This document shows, in pieces, positions 60,041-64,000 of a stretch of DNA of 64,000 nt. Within the stretch, counting starts at the first letter, position 1. Every line of letters starts with the position of its first letter. The DNA lies in NCBI GenBank assembly GCA_038317095.1, contig JBBQBB010000006.1:1-64000 (forward strand), given 5' to 3'. Origin of the DNA: JAGXTF01 sp038317095. GTDB lineage: Bacteria; Bacteroidota; Bacteroidia; NS11-12g; UBA955. The position numbers and the translations under genes are program-made. The notes beneath the pieces are model-generated. The model did not search any database, was not told the origin of the DNA, and saw nothing but the letters and a program-made list of their open reading frames with translations.

Positions 60041-60316
60041 AGTATTTATGCTAAAATAACTTAGATAAAGCCGATAGAATGTATGGATTCGCTGGGTGGG
60101 TAATACGAAAAGGTAGGTGAATGGCAAATACAAACTATTTCTGGAGGAGAGTTTTCCATGCGGTTACATTGCACAAAAGACATCATGAAATCTAATTTTG
60201 CCAAATCAAAGATATCACCCATCAAAAATTGCGTTTCGCAAACCCAAACCTACGTTTCACAGGTTTTAGACATAATGTACACCGGCAGTTCCTTTTTTTG
60301 AATTACAATTAAAACC

Positions 60317-61648
60317 ATGAAAAAAACAGGCATCGTCTTCCTCTCTCTTCTCACCCTTTGTTCAAGCGCTTTCGCACAAATTAAAGGGGGTAATTTACAA
60401 ATAGTAGATTGCGTTTCTCTGAATTTTGTAAGCTCAAGTTTCAACGTTGAAGGGGGGAACATGCAATTTAAAAGCAATTCCACCGTGGATGTTGAAATGT
60501 CCGTAGTAGATAAAAAAGGTGCAATTATATCGATGGAAATTGGATTGTTGGTGTACGACGATAAAGGCAACAAAACAAAATTTACTTCCGCCGCCAAATT
60601 GAATGTGAAAACCGGCTTATTTGAGGCTCAAATTAAATTGAGCAGCAAATACGATGCTGATTTTGTAGGGGGTGAGGCCAATTGCGATTTGCTTAATACT
60701 TCTGGAGACAAGCGAAGCGTTACCCAAAGCTTGGCTAAGGATGCAGATTTTACCAATTTCGAAATCTTATTAAATGGCCATAAAAGACCCGCCAAATATG
60801 GCCAATGTTGGGTTTTTGCAAGCACATCCTCTAATTCATCTTCATTTATTGATCTAAAAGATTTGGATGTGGAATGTACCATATCAAAAGATGCAAACGG
60901 CAAACCCATTTTTGGGGCGGTACTTGGATTAAATACTACGCAGAACGACAAAGCCGTTCCCTTGTCTGATGTGCTAGAATGGGGCCAAGTAAGTGCTATC
61001 GCTGTCGTTACAATATCCAATGATGAAGGACAATCCTACACAATGAAAATCCAACCCCGGGGTTTGTTTGGAAAGTGGACTTTTGACGACTCACGTAGCA
61101 TCGACAACAGCAAAACCCCATGGAATATTAGCAACATTGATTTCCAGTTTACAAATTCTTGCAAAGAAACTTTTGATGTAAAAACCGAATATAAAAAAGG
61201 ACGTGACAATTCAACTTGGAGTTTTCATGTATGGAATGAAAGGTGGAAAATAAATCAAACGCGCTACGACAATTTTGCCATTGATATTGTTTCTGTAGGC
61301 CGGGGTGATATTAAAGGAACCTTTGGCATGACTTTCGAATTTGCATTTGAAAGCGGAAGCGCAACGCCAAAAAGTGTAGTTACAATTGCTGAAATTGTAA
61401 ACTGCAAAGGCGAAGTAAAGTACATTGAAATAAAAATGACCTACAACGCAAAAACTGGCAATTGGTATGGCGCTGAGCAATTTACTCAAGTGAAAGAGTG
61501 TATATGGGCATTAAGCAATATGCGTACTAAAGTAACAAATGATGCTGCAGATGTAATATGCTTTAAACCCAAAAAGAAACCAGAAGTACGAACTACAACA
61601 ATGGAATTTTTGGTAGAGGATTTTAGGTATAAAGTGGATCATAAATGA
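60317..61648 (+). CDS. Secreted protein of unknown function
   Basis: 443 residues with a clear signal peptide (MKKTGIVFLSLLTLCSSAFA). The mature protein is beta-rich, with two segments of similar layout (VDVEMSVVDKKGAIISMEIG; ISNDEGQSYTMKIQPRGLFG) and pairs of cysteines about 30-100 residues apart, probably a repeat of one domain. No sorting domain at the end (RTTTMEFLVEDFRYKVDHK). I do not recognise the family. Followed by a terminator. Confidence 0.7.
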   Translation: MKKTGIVFLSLLTLCSSAFAQIKGGNLQIVDCVSLNFVSSSFNVEGGNMQFKSNSTVDVEMSVVDKKGAIISMEIGLLVYDDKGNKTKFTSAAKLNVKTGLFEAQIKLSSKYDADFVGGEANCDLLNTSGDKRSVTQSLAKDADFTNFEILLNGHKRPAKYGQCWVFASTSSNSSSFIDLKDLDVECTISKDANGKPIFGAVLGLNTTQNDKAVPLSDVLEWGQVSAIAVVTISNDEGQSYTMKIQPRGLFGKWTFDDSRSIDNSKTPWNISNIDFQFTNSCKETFDVKTEYKKGRDNSTWSFHVWNERWKINQTRYDNFAIDIVSVGRGDIKGTFGMTFEFAFESGSATPKSVVTIAEIVNCKGEVKYIEIKMTYNAKTGNWYGAEQFTQVKECIWALSNMRTKVTNDAADVICFKPKKKPEVRTTTMEFLVEDFRYKVDHK

Positions 61649-61716
61649 GCAAAATGAATCCAAAACAGAATTAATTGGCGCTGTTTTAGAAGAGAATTAA
61701 CTTAATATTTGCCCAA

Positions 61717-61748
61717 GAAAAGCGGAATTTATTCCGCTTTTTCTTTTT
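61717..61748 (+). terminator. Rho-independent terminator
   Basis: AAAAGCGGAAT (61718-61728) pairs with ATTCCGCTTTT (61731-61741), followed by T-rich sequence. A-rich left flank means it may also act for the minus-strand gene ending at 61769. Confidence 0.85.
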
Positions 61749-61768
61749 AAAAATTTCAATTTACTTTC

Positions 61769-62089
61769 TTACCAAAACTCATCCGGATTTGCCTTTTTAA
61801 AAGCTTTTAAATCGGCGATAAACATTTCTATAGTCCGCGCATCTGTGGGAACTTCTTCTGGGTTTTTTACAGATACAAATTCGTGATAATCGTCATCTTC
61901 TTCGGGGTCTGTATTTCCACAAAGGCTGGCTATGCCCAAGCGGTTGGGAATAAACAATTCTGCGTCTATCAGTTCGGCCACAATGCGCGCCTCCGCATCT
62001 GCAAGGCTAATTCCATTGGGGTTGGCAAAAACAACTGTCCCCAAGGTTTTGGTGGTTTCGGTTGGGCGGTGTAGGTAGTGGAGGAGCAT
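61769..62089 (-). CDS. Small acidic protein of unknown function
   Basis: 106 residues, acidic (DPEEDDDYHEF, NPEEVPTDARTIE), no signal or membrane helix. The ending FKKANPDEFW is unusual. It follows the HNH endonuclease gene by 6 bp and is likely cotranscribed with it. No family recognised; an immunity or accessory role to the nuclease is a guess. Confidence 0.55.
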   Translation of the reverse strand: MLLHYLHRPTETTKTLGTVVFANPNGISLADAEARIVAELIDAELFIPNRLGIASLCGNTDPEEDDDYHEFVSVKNPEEVPTDARTIEMFIADLKAFKKANPDEFW

Positions 62090-62095
62090 GGTTTT

Positions 62096-62824
62096 TTAAC
62101 TTGCTAGCAATTTCTTTAATCCTTCAATACTTAAAGTATCAATTCTGCGATGCAACATGCGATGGCAATTGGAGCAAACCAAAGCTAAGTCTAGAAGTGA
62201 AGTTTTTGAACTGCTTGTGAATTCAGAAAGCGGTGTCCTGTGGTGGCATTCAATGTATTTGAAACCGAGTTCCCCATATTTAACATTAAAATCAAATTCA
62301 CATGCTTCACAAAGTAATTTACCTTCAGTTTGAAACACAAAATCTTTCTTTTTAAATATGATTTTCGAATCACGTTCTCTGAATTTATGGAGTTTGTAAA
62401 TAACGGCACCTTCTTGCACTGTGTTGATTTCACCACCTTCTTCCTCTTCTGGAATTAAGTAAAGTTGATTCGGAAGTTCTGCGTCATTTGCTATTTTTCG
62501 AATATGGTTGGCAATTGCATGAAGTTTTTCATTATTAAATTGAAATTCTTCAAATACTTTTCTATCCAATTGACTAAAAGATTGCATTCCCTTGCCATGA
62601 TAGTTAGCATCTAGGGCCAAAAAGTTACTTAATTTTAAACTCACACCGTTTGAATTTCTGAACTTCACCTCATCTGGTCGAATATCAAAAATGGGCAGGC
62701 GATTTAACAGTCTAGAAAGTTCCTGAATTTCAGGGTTGCGCGAATGAATTTGCCCAGCTTCTAACCTCCAATACAAATCCAACGCTAAAATGATTTCATC
62801 TCTATGCCAGGCCGGGTTGCGCAA
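62096..62824 (-). CDS. HNH endonuclease with N-terminal recognition-type domain
   Basis: 242 residues from a TTG start (RNPAWHRDEIILALDLYWR), no ATG is available. The amino 90 residues match the domain found before HNH motifs in many restriction-like enzymes (VKFRNSNGVSLKLSNFLALD). The nuclease core is LCEACEFDFNVKYG, YIECHHRTPLSEF and LALVCSNCHRMLH, with four Cys and paired His. Similar proteins include McrA-type, methylation-dependent nucleases, so a defence role is plausible. No methyltransferase lies nearby. Confidence 0.82.
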   Translation of the reverse strand: MRNPAWHRDEIILALDLYWRLEAGQIHSRNPEIQELSRLLNRLPIFDIRPDEVKFRNSNGVSLKLSNFLALDANYHGKGMQSFSQLDRKVFEEFQFNNEKLHAIANHIRKIANDAELPNQLYLIPEEEEGGEINTVQEGAVIYKLHKFRERDSKIIFKKKDFVFQTEGKLLCEACEFDFNVKYGELGFKYIECHHRTPLSEFTSSSKTSLLDLALVCSNCHRMLHRRIDTLSIEGLKKLLAS

Positions 62825-62872
62825 AATTATTTGGTGATTTTCCTTTTATTATTGCCTTATAATCCATACAAA

Positions 62873-63091
62873 TTATTTTATGTTTTGCAAGTCCAACACT
62901 CCAATATGGCTTACACAGTAATCTGAAAAAATATTTTCAAATATTTTTATTTTAAAATCGGAACTACCCAATCGTATTGTTGAAAAAACTTCTATTCTAT
63001 CATCTGTGCTTAAAAGATTAAGTTTATCGTTATCGCGAAAGAAATTCATAAAATCGTTTCTAGTGATTTCTTTTTCCTTTTGTTCATCCAT
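62873..63091 (-). CDS. Small hypothetical protein upstream of HNH gene
   Basis: 72 codons from an ATG (MDEQKEKEITRNDFMNFFRD) with charged amino end and a beta-rich second half (RIEVFSTIRLGSSDFKIKIF). Located 48 bp upstream of the HNH gene in the same direction. No family recognised; composition fits a real gene. Confidence 0.45.
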   Translation of the reverse strand: MDEQKEKEITRNDFMNFFRDNDKLNLLSTDDRIEVFSTIRLGSSDFKIKIFENIFSDYCVSHIGVLDLQNIK

Positions 63092-63283
63092 GGGAGGGTA
63101 TATATTTCGATTTTAAGATTTAAGTTGGCTAATTAAACTATGGTTTTGCAAGGCGAATATAATATGACTCCAATAATATTAGACAATATATTTTGGTAAA
63201 ATAATAATTATTGTATTAAAGATTACGAGGTTTTAAAATTAAGGCAATTTGTGGAACCAAACCCCACGCCCTACCTTCGCGCC

Positions 63284-63847
63284 ATGCAATTTTCCGAGAT
63301 GGATTCTGAAATAAACCCGCAATTGGTGGGAGAATGGCAACTGCGGGATGCCGAAAAACAGCTGCCTAGCAACTTGTTTATGCAAATTAAAGACAGCGGC
63401 GAGGTATATGAAGGTACCAGGGATATTGATGTGGCTTTGATAGAGGGGGGGCGCAAGCTTCGTGTGGGTGTGGAAAGCAGTCCTCACCATTCTATTTTTG
63501 AAAGGGAAGGCAATGGCCTAGGAGGGTATGAAGGGGTGTGGCAAATGTGGGCAGAAGACCGCCGCAAATTGTTGGAAGAAGAACAGTGGCGCGCAGATGG
63601 CAGGTATATTGCCTTGTTTGACGGTAATGATTTTGCCTTTACCGGAAAATTCAAGGTAGAAAATGACCGCTTAACTTCTTATGAACTTACCTATTGTTTG
63701 TCGCCCATTGCGGATGAAATATTTCAATTGTTTTGCTTAACGGGTGGCGTTTTTACCTGCACATGGCATGTGGCAGATGGCAAAATGCATTTGGTGGATG
63801 AGGTGGGGAAAGAGACTGTTTGGGAAAAAGTGGAGCCGTGGTTTTGA
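63284..63847 (+). CDS. Small hypothetical, lipocalin-like protein
   Basis: 187 residues from ATG 63284 (MQFSEMDSEINPQLVGEWQL). A TACCTTCG box ends about 6 bases before this ATG, so the alternative GTG at 63251 is unlikely. The sequence suggests a single beta-barrel domain (LVGEWQL, DGNDFAFTGKFKVENDRLTS, GVFTCTWHVADGKMHLVDEV). No signal peptide. Function unknown; the GEW...(V)W pattern resembles small lipocalin-like proteins. No gene was recognised after it to the window end. Confidence 0.6.
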   Translation: MQFSEMDSEINPQLVGEWQLRDAEKQLPSNLFMQIKDSGEVYEGTRDIDVALIEGGRKLRVGVESSPHHSIFEREGNGLGGYEGVWQMWAEDRRKLLEEEQWRADGRYIALFDGNDFAFTGKFKVENDRLTSYELTYCLSPIADEIFQLFCLTGGVFTCTWHVADGKMHLVDEVGKETVWEKVEPWF

Positions 63848-64000
63848 TAAATTCTAAATTTGACCTTGTATTGATGCGTTTGGCATAAACAATATTTTTT
63901 CTATTTTTAGTCCGAAGCTGCAGAAAAAAACAGCAACCATATTTTATCACAATCGTGTTTGTTTTTCATTTTATACAAATATTCACCCGTATTTTTCTTA

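Noticed and set aside
60186..60302. 38-codon open frame before the secreted protein at 60317
   Set aside because: No motif and no family resemblance; length expected by chance.

Overview
The window reads as a stretch of chromosome from a free-living, AT-rich member of the Bacteroidota, probably a Sphingobacteriales/Chitinophagales-type lineage. Four things support this. The rplM-rpsI-rpsB-tsf gene order, with pyrH next, is typical of the phylum. Many genes carry a clear Bacteroidota -7 promoter box (TAnnTTTG) only a few bases before the start codon. Secreted proteins end in type IX secretion (T9SS) sorting domains. Phylum-typical families (DUF4293, DUF4468-like, DUF3298, a PspC-like small protein, lamin-tail proteins) are present. 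I found no tRNA, rRNA or CRISPR array.

Layout. 1-465: remnants of three genes. 495-4027: DUF3298 protein, cdsA and a CPBP protease on minus, then dusB on plus. 4064-5910: three tandem Uma2-family nuclease genes at an exact 622-bp period. 5961-8862: S4 RNA-binding protein, a frameshifted LamG gene, trhO, and a DUF4468-like exported protein. 8959-12640: rplM-rpsI-rpsB-tsf, pyrH, and convergent rpsT. 12840-17252: an AT-rich accessory zone with a PspC-like gene broken by one stop, a large PKD/beta-helix T9SS protein, an IS4-family transposase remnant and orphan gene pieces. 17259-25603: ferredoxin, histidine phosphatase, DHNA-CoA thioesterase plus isochorismate synthase (menaquinone), thiolase, a LON-domain/tsaB/glutamine-amidotransferase operon, and dxs. 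26090-34144: a histone H1-like AT-hook protein, then a tightly packed seven-gene minus-strand operon read panD, flippase-like, rfaE2, flippase-like, GT2, lamin-tail protein, prmC. 34232-40393: recR, a glycosyltransferase fusion, a histidine kinase, DUF4293, a repeat pair and an M14 peptidase. 40405-49355: queD-like, PEGA lipoprotein, cysteine desulfurase, speB, efp, DUF3179, a glycosylasparaginase-type hydrolase, cytochrome c, mtgA, a lipoprotein and a ferredoxin-NADP reductase. 49380-50969: a second gene graveyard with a decayed RelE/ParE toxin-antitoxin pair, IS fragments and a cytochrome gene with one in-frame stop. 51069-63847: formate dehydrogenase, an AAA+ ATPase preceded by four phased 32-bp repeats, a DEAD-box helicase, a SulP transporter, an epimerase-like protein, and an HNH endonuclease with two small unknown genes.

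Most genes are housekeeping: translation, phospholipid, isoprenoid, menaquinone and tRNA-modification functions. The parts most worth a second look are the phased inverted-repeat array in front of the AAA+ ATPase (54013-54132), the Uma2 triplication with a replaced central block (4064-5910), the GT2 protein fused to what looks like a gutted polyprenyl-phosphate sugar transferase (34840-36768), and several genes broken by a single change. All functional calls are by eye from motifs; no database search was run.
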